Shown here in pieces: positions 44,904-53,357 of a DNA stretch of 64,000 nt. The translations under genes and the position numbers were made by a program. Every line of letters begins with the position of its first letter. Within the stretch, counting starts at the first letter, position 1. Under the pieces are notes generated by a model, which saw only the letters and a program-made list of their open reading frames with translations, had not been told where the DNA came from and made no database searches. This stretch comes from Herbidospora galbida (GTDB lineage: Bacteria; Actinomycetota; Actinomycetes; Streptosporangiales; Streptosporangiaceae), in contig NZ_SZQA01000009.1 of the NCBI RefSeq assembly GCF_005233835.1, forward strand, positions 124,001-188,000, read 5' to 3'.

Positions 44904-45592
44904 TCGCCCTGGTCACCGGGTCGGCGGGCGGAATCGGCTCGGCCGTGTGCAAGCGCCTGACCGACGACGGCTACACCGTGGCCGGCCTGGACGCCGACGT
45001 CGACGTCACCTCCTCCGAGCAGGTCGAGGCCTTCGTCGAGCTGGTGGAGGCCTCGGGGCCCATCGGCGCGCTGGTCAACGCGGCGGGAGTGCTGCGGACC
45101 GGCCGGGCCGTCGAGCTCTCCGACGCCGACTGGGCCGCCACGCTGGCGGTCAACGCCTCGGGCGTCTTCCACGTGTCGCGGGCGGTCGCCCGGCGGATGA
45201 TCCCCCGGCGTGCGGGCGCGATCGTGACCGTGGCCTCGAACGCGTCGAAGACCGCCCGCCAGAACATGGCCGCCTACGCCGCCTCCAAGGCCGCGGCCAC
45301 CGCGTTCACCAAGTGCCTCGGGCTGGAGCTGGCCGAGTTCGGCATCCGGTGCAACGTCGTCGCGCCCGGCTCCACCGACACCCCCATGCTGACCGGCCTC
45401 TGGGACGGCTCCGACGCGCTCCGCACCTCGGTCGAGGGGGCGCCCGGGGCGTACCGGGTGGGCATTCCGCTGGGCCGGGTGGCCAGTCCCTCGGACGTGG
45501 CCGACGCGGTCGCGTTCCTGCTCTCCGACCGGGCCGCCCACATCACCATGCAGGACCTGACGGTCGACGGAGGCGCCTGTCTGGGCGTCTGA
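44900..45592 (+). CDS. DhbA-like SDR, probable dihydro-3-hydroxyanthranilate dehydrogenase
   Basis: 230 residues, classical SDR similar to EntA/Dhb[17 protein letters not shown] at the N-terminus, [17 protein letters not shown] and [20 protein letters not shown] with catalytic Tyr and Lys. EntA-type enzymes aromatise dihydro-diols; with PhzD and PhzE it would oxidise trans-2,3-dihydro-3-hydroxyanthranilate to 3-hydroxyanthranilate. ATGA overlap with the amidohydrolase. A hairpin element follows its stop. Confidence 0.88.
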   Translation: MIALVTGSAGGIGSAVCKRLTDDGYTVAGLDADVDVTSSEQVEAFVELVEASGPIGALVNAAGVLRTGRAVELSDADWAATLAVNASGVFHVSRAVARRMIPRRAGAIVTVASNASKTARQNMAAYAASKAAATAFTKCLGLELAEFGIRCNVVAPGSTDTPMLTGLWDGSDALRTSVEGAPGAYRVGIPLGRVASPSDVADAVAFLLSDRAAHITMQDLTVDGGACLGV

Positions 45593-45644
45593 AGCGAGAT
45601 GCGGACGGCCGAAGGCCGGCCGTGGCCCGCGCCGTGAATCTGCC
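45590..45644 (+). repeat. 55-bp intercistronic hairpin element, copy B
   Basis: Begins at the DhbA-like stop codon (TGA at 45590-45592) and ends before the PhzD-like gene. Identical to copy A except at three bases (C/T at position 11, T/C at 38, T/C at 44). It has the same ACGGCC-loop-GGCCGT core; the outer arm is less well paired. Both copies replace normal ATGA coupling with about 70 bp of spacer. Confidence 0.8.
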
Positions 45645-45664
45645 TGATCGAAAGGAGTTGAACC

Positions 45665-46291
45665 ATGGCGATCCCCGCGATCGAGCCGTACCCGATGCCG
45701 ACCGAACTCCCCGAGAACATCGCCCCGTGGCGGGTGGATCCCCGGAGGGCGGCGCTGCTCGTCCACGACATGCAGAACTACTTCCTCAGCCCGTTCACCG
45801 ACCCCTCGGCGCTGCTGGAGAACGTCGCGGCGCTGAAAGACCGGTTCACGGCCTGCGGCGCGCCGGTCTTCTACACCGCCCAGCCCGGCGGCATGAGCAC
45901 CGAGGACCGGGGCCTGCTGATGGACTTCTGGGGCCCCGGCATGACCGCCGACCCCGCCCACCGGGCCATCGTCCCGCCGCTGGAGCCCTCCCCTGACGAC
46001 GTGGTGCTGACCAAGTGGCGGCCGAGCGCGTTCTGCCGCACCGACCTGCTGCGCCTGCTCCGCGAGCAGGGCCGCGACCAGCTCGTCATCTGCGGCGTGT
46101 ACGCCCACGTGGGCATCCTGATGACCGCCCACGAGAGCTTCTCCCACGACATCCAGACCTTCGTCGTGGCCGACGCGATCGCCGACTTCACGCCGGACTT
46201 CCACCGCCTGGCCCTCGACTACGCCGCCGCCCGCTGCGCCGTGACGATCCCGACGGCCGGCGTGCTCGACGCTCTGGAGGCGACATGCTGA
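45665..46291 (+). CDS. phzD: Isochorismatase-type ADIC hydrolase
   Basis: 208 residues, PhzD type: Asp35 in [10 protein letters not shown] and Lys117 in LTKWRPSAF of the active site, and [10 protein letters not shown], where the catalytic Cys of other isochorismatase-like hydrolases is replaced by Gly150, as in PhzD. It removes pyruvate from 2-amino-2-deoxyisochorismate to give dihydro-3-hydroxyanthranilate. AAAGGAG precedes the ATG; the next gene overlaps by 7 bp. No other phenazine gene is near, so the product is 3-hydroxyanthranilate. Confidence 0.93.
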   Translation: MAIPAIEPYPMPTELPENIAPWRVDPRRAALLVHDMQNYFLSPFTDPSALLENVAALKDRFTACGAPVFYTAQPGGMSTEDRGLLMDFWGPGMTADPAHRAIVPPLEPSPDDVVLTKWRPSAFCRTDLLRLLREQGRDQLVICGVYAHVGILMTAHESFSHDIQTFVVADAIADFTPDFHRLALDYAAARCAVTIPTAGVLDALEATC

Positions 46292-48135
46292 CCCGGCTGC
46301 TGGGCGCCGACCCGCCCCCGTTCGCGCTGCTGCACCGCCCGGGCTCGGGCGTGGCCGACATCGACGTGCTGTTCGGCGACGTCGTGCCGCTGGACCGGAT
46401 CGCCGACATCCCCCTGTCCGACGAGGGCCCTGCGGGCCACGAGACACTGGTGGTGCTCCCCTACCGCCAGATCCGGGAGCGTGGCTACGCCTGCCCCGAC
46501 GACGCCGCGCCCCTGCTGGCGATGACCGTGACCGACCAGTCGACGCTGTCGGTCGGCGACGCCATGCAGGTCCTCCCCGACGACCCCGTCGAGCTGAGAG
46601 ACGGCTCCTTCGACACCTCCGACGAGGAGTACGAAGCGGTGGTCCGCCGCGTCCTGGCCGAGGAGATCGGCGAGGGCACCGGCGCCAACTTCGTCATCAA
46701 ACGCACCTACCAGGCGTCGGTAGATGGCTGGTCCCCCCGCACCGCCCTGTCGTGCTTCCGCCGTCTCCTGGGCCGCGACCCCGGCGCCCACTGGACCTTC
46801 GTGATCTGGACCGGCGCCCGGACGTTCGTCGGCTCCTCCCCCGAACGCCACATCACCCTCGACGCCGGCACCGTCGTGATGAACCCCATCAGCGGCACCT
46901 ACCGCTACCCGCGCGGCGGTCCGGAGCTGCCCGGCGTGCTCGACTTCCTGGACGACGAGAAGGAGGCCGGCGAGCTCTACATGGTCCTCGACGAGGAACT
47001 CAAGATGATGGGCCGCGTCTGCGACCAGGGCGGCCGCGCCGTCGGCCCGCACCTGAAACAGCTGGCCCGCATCGCCCACACCGAGTACCTGATCGAGGGC
47101 CGCAGCTCCCTCGACGTCAGAGACATCCTCCGCGAGACCCTGTTCGCCCCGACCGTGACCGGCGGCCCGCTGGAGAGCGCCTGCCGCGTGATCTCCAAGT
47201 TCGAACCGGAAGGACGCGACTACTACGCCGGCATGGTCGCCCTGATCGGCCGCGACCGCGGCGGGGCCCGCGCCCTCGACTCGGCGATCCTGATCCGCAC
47301 CGCCGACGTCTCCGCGACGGGCGACCTGCGCGTCTCGGTCGGCGCGACCCTGGTCCGCGACAGCGACCCGGCCTCGGAGGCGGCCGAGACCCGGGCCAAG
47401 GCCGCCGGCCTGCTGGAGGCCCTCCGCGGCGGCGCCTGCCGCGACGCCCCCGCCGACGTGGGCGGCCACCCGGCGATCTACCAGGCGCTGATGTCCCGCA
47501 ACGAGCCCCTGGCCGGTTTCTGGTTCGAGGGCCCGGAGTGCCGCGACCGCCGCATCCCCGAGCTGTGCGGCCGGAAGGTGCTGGTCATCGACGCGGAGGA
47601 CACCTTCACGGCGATGGCCCGCCACATCATCCGCGCCCTGGGCTGCGAGGTGACGGTGACCCGCTACTCCGACTCCTTCGACGTGGGGGCGTACGACCTG
47701 GTGATCGTCGGCCCCGGCCCCGGCGACCCCCGCGACGTCACCCACCCGAAGATCGCCCGCCTCCGGTCGACCACCCGGGAACTCCTCGACCGCCGGATCC
47801 CCTTCCTGTCGGTCTGCCTGGGCCACCAGGTCCTGTGCACTCTCCTCGGCCTGGACATCACCCGCAACCCGTTCCCGAACCAGGGCGTCCAGCGGACGAT
47901 CCCGTTCTTCGGCCGCACGGAACAGGCCGGCTTCTACAACACCTTCGCCGCCCGCTGCCCCACCGACGCCCTCGGTGACATCGCCGTCTCCCGGGAAGGA
48001 GACGAGGTCCACGCCCTGATGGGCCCCGGCTTCGCGTCGGTGCAGTTCCACCCGGCGTCGGTGCTGACGAGAAACGGCGTCGAGATCCTGGCCGACCTGC
48101 TCACGACCCTGACGAGAGAGGAAGCCACATGCTGA
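46285..48135 (+). CDS. phzE: ADIC synthase, fused chorismate-binding and glutamine amidotransferase
   Basis: 616 residues. N-terminal chorismate-binding domain (about 10-405: FVGSSPERHITL, MNPISGTYRYPRGG) and C-terminal class I GATase (about 430-616: SVCLGHQVLC nucleophile). PhzE converts chorismate with glutamine to 2-amino-2-deoxyisochorismate. The C-terminal segment reads QFHPASVLT where typical GATases have FHPES, so the catalytic Glu of the Cys-His-Glu triad appears replaced by Ala; ammonia use may be altered, or another residue acts. Start ATG at 46285 overlaps PhzD. Confidence 0.9.
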   Translation: MLTRLLGADPPPFALLHRPGSGVADIDVLFGDVVPLDRIADIPLSDEGPAGHETLVVLPYRQIRERGYACPDDAAPLLAMTVTDQSTLSVGDAMQVLPDDPVELRDGSFDTSDEEYEAVVRRVLAEEIGEGTGANFVIKRTYQASVDGWSPRTALSCFRRLLGRDPGAHWTFVIWTGARTFVGSSPERHITLDAGTVVMNPISGTYRYPRGGPELPGVLDFLDDEKEAGELYMVLDEELKMMGRVCDQGGRAVGPHLKQLARIAHTEYLIEGRSSLDVRDILRETLFAPTVTGGPLESACRVISKFEPEGRDYYAGMVALIGRDRGGARALDSAILIRTADVSATGDLRVSVGATLVRDSDPASEAAETRAKAAGLLEALRGGACRDAPADVGGHPAIYQALMSRNEPLAGFWFEGPECRDRRIPELCGRKVLVIDAEDTFTAMARHIIRALGCEVTVTRYSDSFDVGAYDLVIVGPGPGDPRDVTHPKIARLRSTTRELLDRRIPFLSVCLGHQVLCTLLGLDITRNPFPNQGVQRTIPFFGRTEQAGFYNTFAARCPTDALGDIAVSREGDEVHALMGPGFASVQFHPASVLTRNGVEILADLLTTLTREEATC

Positions 48136-48833
48136 ACGTCCGCGAATGGGGCACCGGCCCGAAGACGGCCGTCCTGGTCCACGGGATCCTCTCGGATTCG
48201 GGCTGCTGGTGGCGGGTGGGCCCCGACCTGGCCTCACGCGGCTACCGCGTGGTGGCCGTCGACCTGCCCGGCCACGGGCACAGCGCCCGGATGCCCGATG
48301 CGACGGTCGAACGGATGGCCGACGAGCTACGCCTGGCGGTGCCGGGCGAGATCGACCTGGCGGTGGCGCACTCAATGGGGTCGTTCATCGCGGGGGCGGC
48401 GCTGACGCCTGACCGGGTGGTCTACGTGGACGCCCCCACCGGGGCGGGGCATCGCATGCCGGCGGAGGCGTGGCGGGGGACGTACGAGAAGGCCAAGTCC
48501 CGGCGGACGCCGGAGGCCCTGGCGGAGAACCACCCGGGGTGGGACGCCTTCGACCGCGAGGCGGAGGCCGAGGCGGCGAAGCACTTCGACGTCGAGACGG
48601 CGGTGGCGTTGCTGGTGGCGTCCGGGGGGAGGGATTACACGCCGGCGCAGCGGGGGCTCGTGATCCGGGCTGAGGGGAGCCGCTTCGTACCCGAGGACAC
48701 TCCGGGGGCCGTCACGATCAAGGGAGCGGACCACCACGTCTGGTACGGCCACCACGACGAGTTCATGGCCGCCCTCCGCGAGTCCGGACAAAAAAATAGC
48801 CCCGCCAATCCAATGGATGGCGGGGAACATTGA
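48129..48833 (+). CDS. Alpha/beta hydrolase
   Basis: 234 residues. LVHGILSDSGCWW oxyanion region, nucleophile Ser in AHSMGSFI, and a C-terminal GADHHVWYGHHDEF with the catalytic His. It may release or hydrolyse a thioester/ester product. The start overlaps the PhzE stop by 7 bp. The last about 13 codons (KNSPANPMDGGEH) read through hairpin repeat A (48800-48852), suggesting the natural end was replaced by a repeat insertion. Confidence 0.8.
   Translation: MLNVREWGTGPKTAVLVHGILSDSGCWWRVGPDLASRGYRVVAVDLPGHGHSARMPDATVERMADELRLAVPGEIDLAVAHSMGSFIAGAALTPDRVVYVDAPTGAGHRMPAEAWRGTYEKAKSRRTPEALAENHPGWDAFDREAEAEAAKHFDVETAVALLVASGGRDYTPAQRGLVIRAEGSRFVPEDTPGAVTIKGADHHVWYGHHDEFMAALRESGQKNSPANPMDGGEH
48800..48825 (-). 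terminator. Hairpin terminator for the NYN gene
   Basis: CCCCGCC (48800-48806) pairs with GGCGGGG (48819-48825), with an ATCC/GGAT inner stem. Read on the minus strand it is followed by a run of seven T (complement of 48790-48796), so it terminates the leftward NYN transcript. It lies inside the 3-prime end of the rightward hydrolase gene. Confidence 0.75.
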
Positions 48834-48852
48834 TTGCAACGTTACCACAAGT
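48800..48852 (+). repeat. Hairpin direct repeat A flanking the NYN gene
   Basis: Consists of the CCCCGCC-ATCC-loop-GGAT-GGCGGGG hairpin, then GAACATTG and TGCAACGTTACCACAAGT. Repeat B (49535-49603) has the same layout with a longer loop and 14 of 18 matching bases in the tail. Both face the same way and lie about 730 bp apart around the NYN gene. Confidence 0.65.
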
Positions 48853-48879
48853 GTCCGGGCTGTCGCAGCCCGCTGCGAG

Positions 48880-49509
48880 CTAAGGCTGGCTCCCGTAGTC
48901 CATCGAGTCCCTGACCACGTCATAGCAGGACTTGTCCAGCCAGTGACACCAGATGTTGCCTTCTGGGAGTGTCAGGCGTCGCTTCCGTTTTCCGGGCCTG
49001 TACCAGGAGGCGACTTCGACACGAGGACCGCCATCGGAACGCATCTCATGCACCACCTCCAGGGCTGGCGTGAGGTCGGTGTCGGTGGACATGAGGATGC
49101 CGACGTCGTAGCGGTCTTCGATTGCCAACCTCACGTAGTCGATGGCCAGTGCGACGTCGATGCCTTTCTCCTGAGGCCTTTCCCCAGGCCCGCATCGGTC
49201 GGGCCAGCCTCGCGGATATCGCAGACCGCGAGAGACGAGAGTGACCCGAGGGTCGGCGATCCAGGCCTGTCGCTGCCGGGAGAAGGCACCATGACTTCTG
49301 GGATCCCTGCTTGGGTGAGGTTGCCCCCGATAGACGCGGACCTCGGCGAGTGCGCGAGGAAAACTGCCGCTCTCAACGAACCACTGGCCGAGCAGCAAGG
49401 GGTTGATGCCGCCGTTGGCGTTGGGGGAGGTCTCCTCTTCGTGGAACGTCGCTCGTGCCGCTTTGTAGACGTTCTGGTAGTCGATGAAGAGGATCACGCG
49501 ATCGGGCAT
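48880..49509 (-). CDS. NYN-domain (PIN-like) nuclease
   Basis: 209 residues, single NYN domain. Acidic active-site pattern: VILFIDYQNVYKA (about 5-17), the ALAIDYVRLA segment and LMSTDTDLTPALE. NYN proteins cleave RNA with metal ions and often occur in defence or RNA-processing settings. The ATG at 49507-49509 has GAGG nine bases upstream; a GTG at 49522-49524 would add five residues. Flanked by hairpin repeats A and B; base composition is a little lower in G+C than neighbours, consistent with a mobile gene. Not part of the biosynthetic operon (opposite strand). Confidence 0.85.
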   Translation of the reverse strand: MPDRVILFIDYQNVYKAARATFHEEETSPNANGGINPLLLGQWFVESGSFPRALAEVRVYRGQPHPSRDPRSHGAFSRQRQAWIADPRVTLVSRGLRYPRGWPDRCGPGERPQEKGIDVALAIDYVRLAIEDRYDVGILMSTDTDLTPALEVVHEMRSDGGPRVEVASWYRPGKRKRRLTLPEGNIWCHWLDKSCYDVVRDSMDYGSQP

Positions 49510-49534
49510 GGGGGGATGCCTCACATGAATAAGT

Positions 49535-49603
49535 CCCCGCCGATCCAGCCGCTGAGCCGGATGACGGGGAGCATTGGCTCATTTCTGCCACGCTACCAGC
49601 AGT
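49535..49603 (+). repeat. Hairpin direct repeat B flanking the NYN gene
   Basis: Hairpin CCCCGCC-GATCC with a longer loop and CCGGAT-GACGGGG, then GAGCATTG and TGCCACGCTACCAGCAGT. It is 25 bp upstream of the NYN start (on the minus strand) and so lies in its 5-prime leader. The NYN transcript would therefore carry one repeat at each end if it reached repeat A. Low probability of chance match given the matching tail. Confidence 0.65.
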
Positions 49604-49645
49604 AGCGACGATGTCGCCCAGAGTCGCGACGACCTTCGAACATAC

Positions 49646-49770
49646 GTCGGGGCCGACGCAGTCCCCCAACTGCGCCGGCCCCGACTCCAAGCGGTGCCGC
49701 CGAGGCGCCCTCCCCCAAAGGCGTCTGGACGGCTTCCCCCGCTCTCGGGCGCGGTTCCCCCTCCGCGCCC
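49646..49770 (+). ncRNA. Candidate structured RNA with C-rich hairpin loops
   Basis: In a 357-bp gap (49525-49881) four consecutive stem-loops each have CCCCC in the loop: 49646-49685 (GTCGGGGCCG/CGGCCCCGAC plus CGCAGT/ACTGCG), 49703-49726 (AGGCGCC/GGCGTCT), a weak one near 49731-49743 (loop TTCCCCC), and 49747-49770 (GGGCGCGG/CCGCGCCC, loop TTCCCCCT). This resembles the 6C-type actinobacterial small RNA, in which C-runs sit in hairpin loops. No promoter or U-tract terminator is clear; 49770 is followed by TTATGGG. Function would be inference. Confidence 0.35.
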
Positions 49771-49881
49771 TTATGGGAAAAAGGCTTGTGTGGTGGCTTT
49801 CCAGCCCCCTTGACCTGCTTCCACGTTACTGAACCGACCTTAAGGACCACGCAATGGCACTGCCGGTTGTTGGTCTAAGTC

Positions 49882-50271
49882 TCAGGAGTGCGGCAGGTCG
49901 AGCTTGACCTCGGTCCCGGCTTCCAGGGATCGGCTCACGATGCAGTGTCTGTCGTGTACACGCTGGGCTATTTCGTGGAACTTGGCCATCGGCATGCCCT
50001 CGGGCAGCTCGATTTCGTAGCTGACCGTCACTTTGCCCAGCAGGGTCGGAGCAGACCTTTCCGCGCTGATCGTCACAGAAAGCTCGGGTAGCCGGAGGCC
50101 GCGCTGGGCGGTCAACGGCTCGACGGTCATGGCGTTGCAGGCCCCCACGGCGACCTGGAGCAGTTCGACCGCGCCGAACTCGCCCTCACCGTGACCCAGG
50201 GCCACCTGGGCGCCCCTGTCGTTGGTCGCCACGAAACCGGATTCGGTCCGGGTAACCCGTACATCTCCCAT
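49882..50271 (-). CDS. OsmC-family peroxidase-like protein
   Basis: 129 residues from the ATG at 50269-50271 (a GTG at 50278-50280 adds three). Contains the two family Cys: one in GACNAMTVEPLTAQRG and one in RHCIVSRSLEAG. OsmC proteins reduce organic hydroperoxides with paired cysteines. Gap to the upstream histidine kinase stop is 10 bp, so it probably belongs to the same leftward operon as the two-component system. Confidence 0.9.
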   Translation of the reverse strand: MGDVRVTRTESGFVATNDRGAQVALGHGEGEFGAVELLQVAVGACNAMTVEPLTAQRGLRLPELSVTISAERSAPTLLGKVTVSYEIELPEGMPMAKFHEIAQRVHDRHCIVSRSLEAGTEVKLDLPHS

Positions 50272-50281
50272 GAAAAGCACC

Positions 50282-51322
50282 CTACGGGAAGGCCAGCTTC
50301 ACCAGCGTGCCGCCGCCGGGAGCGGGACCTGCGGAAACCGATCCGCCGTGGCTGTCGACGACCTGGCGGACGATGGCCAGGCCCAGGCCGGAGCCGGGCA
50401 TGGCGCGGGCGGCGGAGGCGCGGTAGAAGCGGTCGAAGACGTGCGGGAGGTCTTCCACCGCGATGCCGGGGCCGTGGTCGCGGACGGTCAGGACGCCCTC
50501 GCGCAGCAGGACCTCCACGTTCGCGCCGGCGGGGCTGTACTTCGCGGCGTTGTCCAGGACGTTGCCGACCGCGCGGGAGAGCCGGTCGGCGACGCCCAGG
50601 ACCATGACCGGCTCCAGGTCGGAGGTGTATCTGGTCAGGGGCCAGTGGGAGGAGGCGCGGGCGATCTCCCGGGAGACGATCTCGTCGAGGCGCAGCGGTT
50701 CCACCAGCGCCTGGGGTTCCTCGTCGCGGGCGAGTTCGACGATGTCGGAGACCAGGCCGGTCAGCTCCTCCAGGCCGCTGATCATCGCCGCGGCGACCTC
50801 CTCGCGCTCTCCGGCGGGCAGCCGGCCGCGCTGGAGGAGTTCGGCGTTGGTGCGGACCGCCGTCAGGGGTGTGCGCAGTTCGTGCGACGCGTCGGCCACC
50901 AGGCGTTTCTGGGCCTTGGCCGAGCGTTCCAGGGCGTCGAGCATGGTGTTGAAGCTGCGGGCCAGGCTGCCGAGTTCGTCGTCGCCGCTGACGTCGATCC
51001 GGGTGGTCAGGTCTCTGGTGTCGGTGACCCGCCGGGCGGCGTCCTTGAACTTGCCGACCGGGCGCAGGCCCGTCCAGGCGGCGATCCAGCCCAGGGCCCC
51101 CGACAGGCAGAGGCCGCCGAGGGCGATGGCGAAGAAGGGCCAGCCGAGGTCGGTCACCTCGGCGAGGCCGGCCAGCACGCCCGACGGCGGGCGGTAGCCG
51201 TAGCTGCCCATGGCCGACTCGAAGCGGTTGCAGGTGATCCGGTAGGCCGCGTAGATGACGACGATCACGCTCACCGCCCCGGCGAGCGCCGAGGCCAGGG
51301 CCATCCGCCAGTGCAGTTTCAC
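50282..51322 (-). CDS. Sensor histidine kinase (MprB-like)
   Basis: 346 residues. Two membrane helices (about 8-28 and 62-85), HAMP (about 86-140), H-box [12 protein letters not shown] (His about 146), N-box [11 protein letters not shown], and G-boxes DHGPGIA and GSGLGLAIV. The ATG overlaps the response-regulator stop by ATGA. It senses cell-envelope or stress cues by analogy with MprB; the signal is not known. Confidence 0.93.
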   Translation of the reverse strand: MKLHWRMALASALAGAVSVIVVIYAAYRITCNRFESAMGSYGYRPPSGVLAGLAEVTDLGWPFFAIALGGLCLSGALGWIAAWTGLRPVGKFKDAARRVTDTRDLTTRIDVSGDDELGSLARSFNTMLDALERSAKAQKRLVADASHELRTPLTAVRTNAELLQRGRLPAGEREEVAAAMISGLEELTGLVSDIVELARDEEPQALVEPLRLDEIVSREIARASSHWPLTRYTSDLEPVMVLGVADRLSRAVGNVLDNAAKYSPAGANVEVLLREGVLTVRDHGPGIAVEDLPHVFDRFYRASAARAMPGSGLGLAIVRQVVDSHGGSVSAGPAPGGGTLVKLAFP

Positions 51323-52005
51323 GAGCGCTCCCGCAGCGCGTAGCCCAGGCCGTGGACGGTCTGGATGAGGCGGGGTTCCCCGTCGGCCTCCGTCTTGCGG
51401 CGCAGGTAGCGGATGTAGACCTCAAGGGAGTTCGACCCGGGCGTGAACTCGTAGCCCCAGATCCGCTCCAGGATGAGCTCCCGCGCCAGGACCTGGCCGC
51501 CGTTGCGGATCAGCAGCTCCAGCAGGGCGTACTCGGTGCGGGTCAGGTCGAAGACGCGGGTGCCGCGCCGGGCCTGGCGGCGGTCGGGCAGCAGGTGCAG
51601 GTCGGCGAAGGAGGTCTCCGGGGGCGGGGCCGCCCGCCGCAGCAGCGCGCGGACGCGGGCGAAGAGCTCCTCCAGGGCGAACGGCTTGACCAGATAGTCG
51701 TCGGCGCCGGCGTCCAGACCGGCCACCCGGTCGCCCACGCCGTCGAGCGCGGTCAGCATCAGCACCGGGGTGCGGTCGCCGTTCTTGCGCAGGCGGCGGC
51801 AGACCTCCAGGCCGTCCATGTCGGGCATCATCACGTCCAGGACGACCACGTCGGGAGCGTTCCCGGCGATGGCGGCGAGGGCGGTCACGCCGTCGACGGC
51901 GCTGGCCACGCGGTGGCCCTCGACGCGGAGCGCGCGGGCGATGGCGGTCCGCACTTCGGGCTCGTCGTCCACGACGAGCACTCGGGTCTCTGGCACAGCG
52001 GACAT
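51319..52005 (-). CDS. OmpR-family response regulator (MprA-like)
   Basis: 228 residues. Receiver: Asp12-Asp13-like pair in VVDDEPEVR, phospho-Asp in [12 protein letters not shown], Lys in [12 protein letters not shown]-terminal winged helix: [32 protein letters not shown] and [12 protein letters not shown]. It is the first gene of the leftward MprAB-OsmC unit, divergent from apbE across 149 bp. Confidence 0.95.
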   Translation of the reverse strand: MSAVPETRVLVVDDEPEVRTAIARALRVEGHRVASAVDGVTALAAIAGNAPDVVVLDVMMPDMDGLEVCRRLRKNGDRTPVLMLTALDGVGDRVAGLDAGADDYLVKPFALEELFARVRALLRRAAPPPETSFADLHLLPDRRQARRGTRVFDLTRTEYALLELLIRNGGQVLARELILERIWGYEFTPGSNSLEVYIRYLRRKTEADGEPRLIQTVHGLGYALRERS

Positions 52006-52154
52006 TCTGCCGCCGGTTCATGAAAAGTCGCTGAGTAAAGTAAAGAATCCGACATACCACTTAAAAGGGACGAACGTTCTGAGATTGAATCGTTATCGGG
52101 CTTGAACGCGTCCCTGCTCCGGCGCGTATCTCAGCTCGGAGATGAAGGAGTGCG

Positions 52155-52961
52155 ATGACTACCTCTACGGACACCACCACCCGCCGCATCGACCGCTTCC
52201 CCGGTGCTCACCGAGCTGAGGACCTGATGGGATCGCATGTCGGGATCGACATCCGTACGGCTCTCCCGCAGCGGGAGCTGCGCCCGCTCCTCGACGACGC
52301 GTTCACGTGGCTGCGCTGGGTCGAAGAAACGTTCAGCACCCGGCGGCCCGACAGCCAGCTCAACCGGCTGGCGCGCAAGGAGATCACGCCCGAGGAGGCG
52401 GCGCCCGAGCTGACCGAGGTCCTCCAGCGGATCGCCGAACTCGACCGGATCACCGACGGCTTCTTCGGCGGCTCGACCGGCGAGACGGCCGGGGCCGGAT
52501 ACGTGCGCGACTGGGCCCTCGAACGGGTCTCCCGCGCGCTGGCCGCCGCCGGGGCGGTGGACCACTGCGTCAGCGCCGACGGCGACGTCCGCGTCCGGGG
52601 ATCGGCCCGCCCGGGGGTGCCCTGGCGGGTCGGGCTCAAGGACCCCAGGGAAGGGGCCGTGTCACGGGTCGTGTTCGCCCACGACCTGGCGGTCGCCACC
52701 GCGGAGCGGCCGAAGGGCGCGGGCACGCAGGGCGACCTGGCCTCCGTCACCGTCGTCGGTCCCGACCTCGCGACGGCAGGGGCGTACGCCACGGCGCTGC
52801 ACGCCATGGGCTCGGTCCGGGCCCGCCGGTTCGCCCGGGAGATCGCCCTGCCCAAGGACACGCAGGCGACGCCCTACGACGTGATGCTCACCGGGCTCGA
52901 CGGCCGGGTGACCAGCACGCCGGGGTTCCTCGTCTACGGGCCCGACGTCAAGGCGAGCTAG
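52155..52961 (+). CDS. apbE: FAD:protein FMN transferase
   Basis: 268 residues, ApbE family. Contains GSHVGIDIRTA and the VSADGDVRVRG and GTQGDLASVTVVGPDLATAG segments of the fold. Classic ApbE has a VNaGGDi segment and a Thr/Asp-rich metal site. It attaches FMN to proteins of redox complexes. GAAGGAG precedes the ATG. Its stop codon and that of the small minus-strand gene share the tetranucleotide CTAG at 52958-52961. Confidence 0.85.
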   Translation: MTTSTDTTTRRIDRFPGAHRAEDLMGSHVGIDIRTALPQRELRPLLDDAFTWLRWVEETFSTRRPDSQLNRLARKEITPEEAAPELTEVLQRIAELDRITDGFFGGSTGETAGAGYVRDWALERVSRALAAAGAVDHCVSADGDVRVRGSARPGVPWRVGLKDPREGAVSRVVFAHDLAVATAERPKGAGTQGDLASVTVVGPDLATAGAYATALHAMGSVRARRFAREIALPKDTQATPYDVMLTGLDGRVTSTPGFLVYGPDVKAS

Positions 52962-53242
52962 TCGTCGAGGTCGTTGTTGTGTTTGGAGAGGTACTCGATG
53001 TAGACCGGGCGCAGTGCCTCTCCCAGCTTGCCCTCGCCTGCGGCCATGGCGTCGCTCAGCAGCGCGGAGACCCTGCTCAGATCGTTGGCGGTCTCCTCCT
53101 CGTGGCCGCTGGCGCCCTGGGCGGCCGGGATGACCTTCAGCAGGTCCCACAGGAACCCGAAGTCGCCGTGACGCACGGCATACCGGACCGCGCGGTCGTG
53201 CAGTTCCTTCGCGGAGAGCTGTTCGAGCTGGTCGACGTTCAT
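52958..53242 (-). CDS. Small hypothetical protein
   Basis: 94 residues, soluble, helical: LEQLSAKELHDRAVRYAVRH, GDFGFLWDLLKVIPAA, SALLSDAMAAGEG. Resembles short actinomycete proteins of unknown function. The ATG at 53240-53242 starts the natural helix; the frame upstream to 53287 lacks character. Convergent with apbE, sharing CTAG. Nothing else is recognised. Confidence 0.65.
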   Translation of the reverse strand: MNVDQLEQLSAKELHDRAVRYAVRHGDFGFLWDLLKVIPAAQGASGHEEETANDLSRVSALLSDAMAAGEGKLGEALRPVYIEYLSKHNNDLDD

Positions 53243-53357
53243 GATCTGGCCCACCCCCAAGCGGTGATTTCCCGGGACGATCACCACCTATGCCCAACAA
53301 CGGGTCAGAGTCACGCGACCTTCGCCCCGACCGGCCCGGACATGCGAGGATCACCCC

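Noticed and set aside
45665-48135. Phenazine cluster
   Set aside because: PhzD and PhzE are present but PhzA/B, PhzF and PhzG are missing; the DhbA-like SDR points to 3-hydroxyanthranilate.
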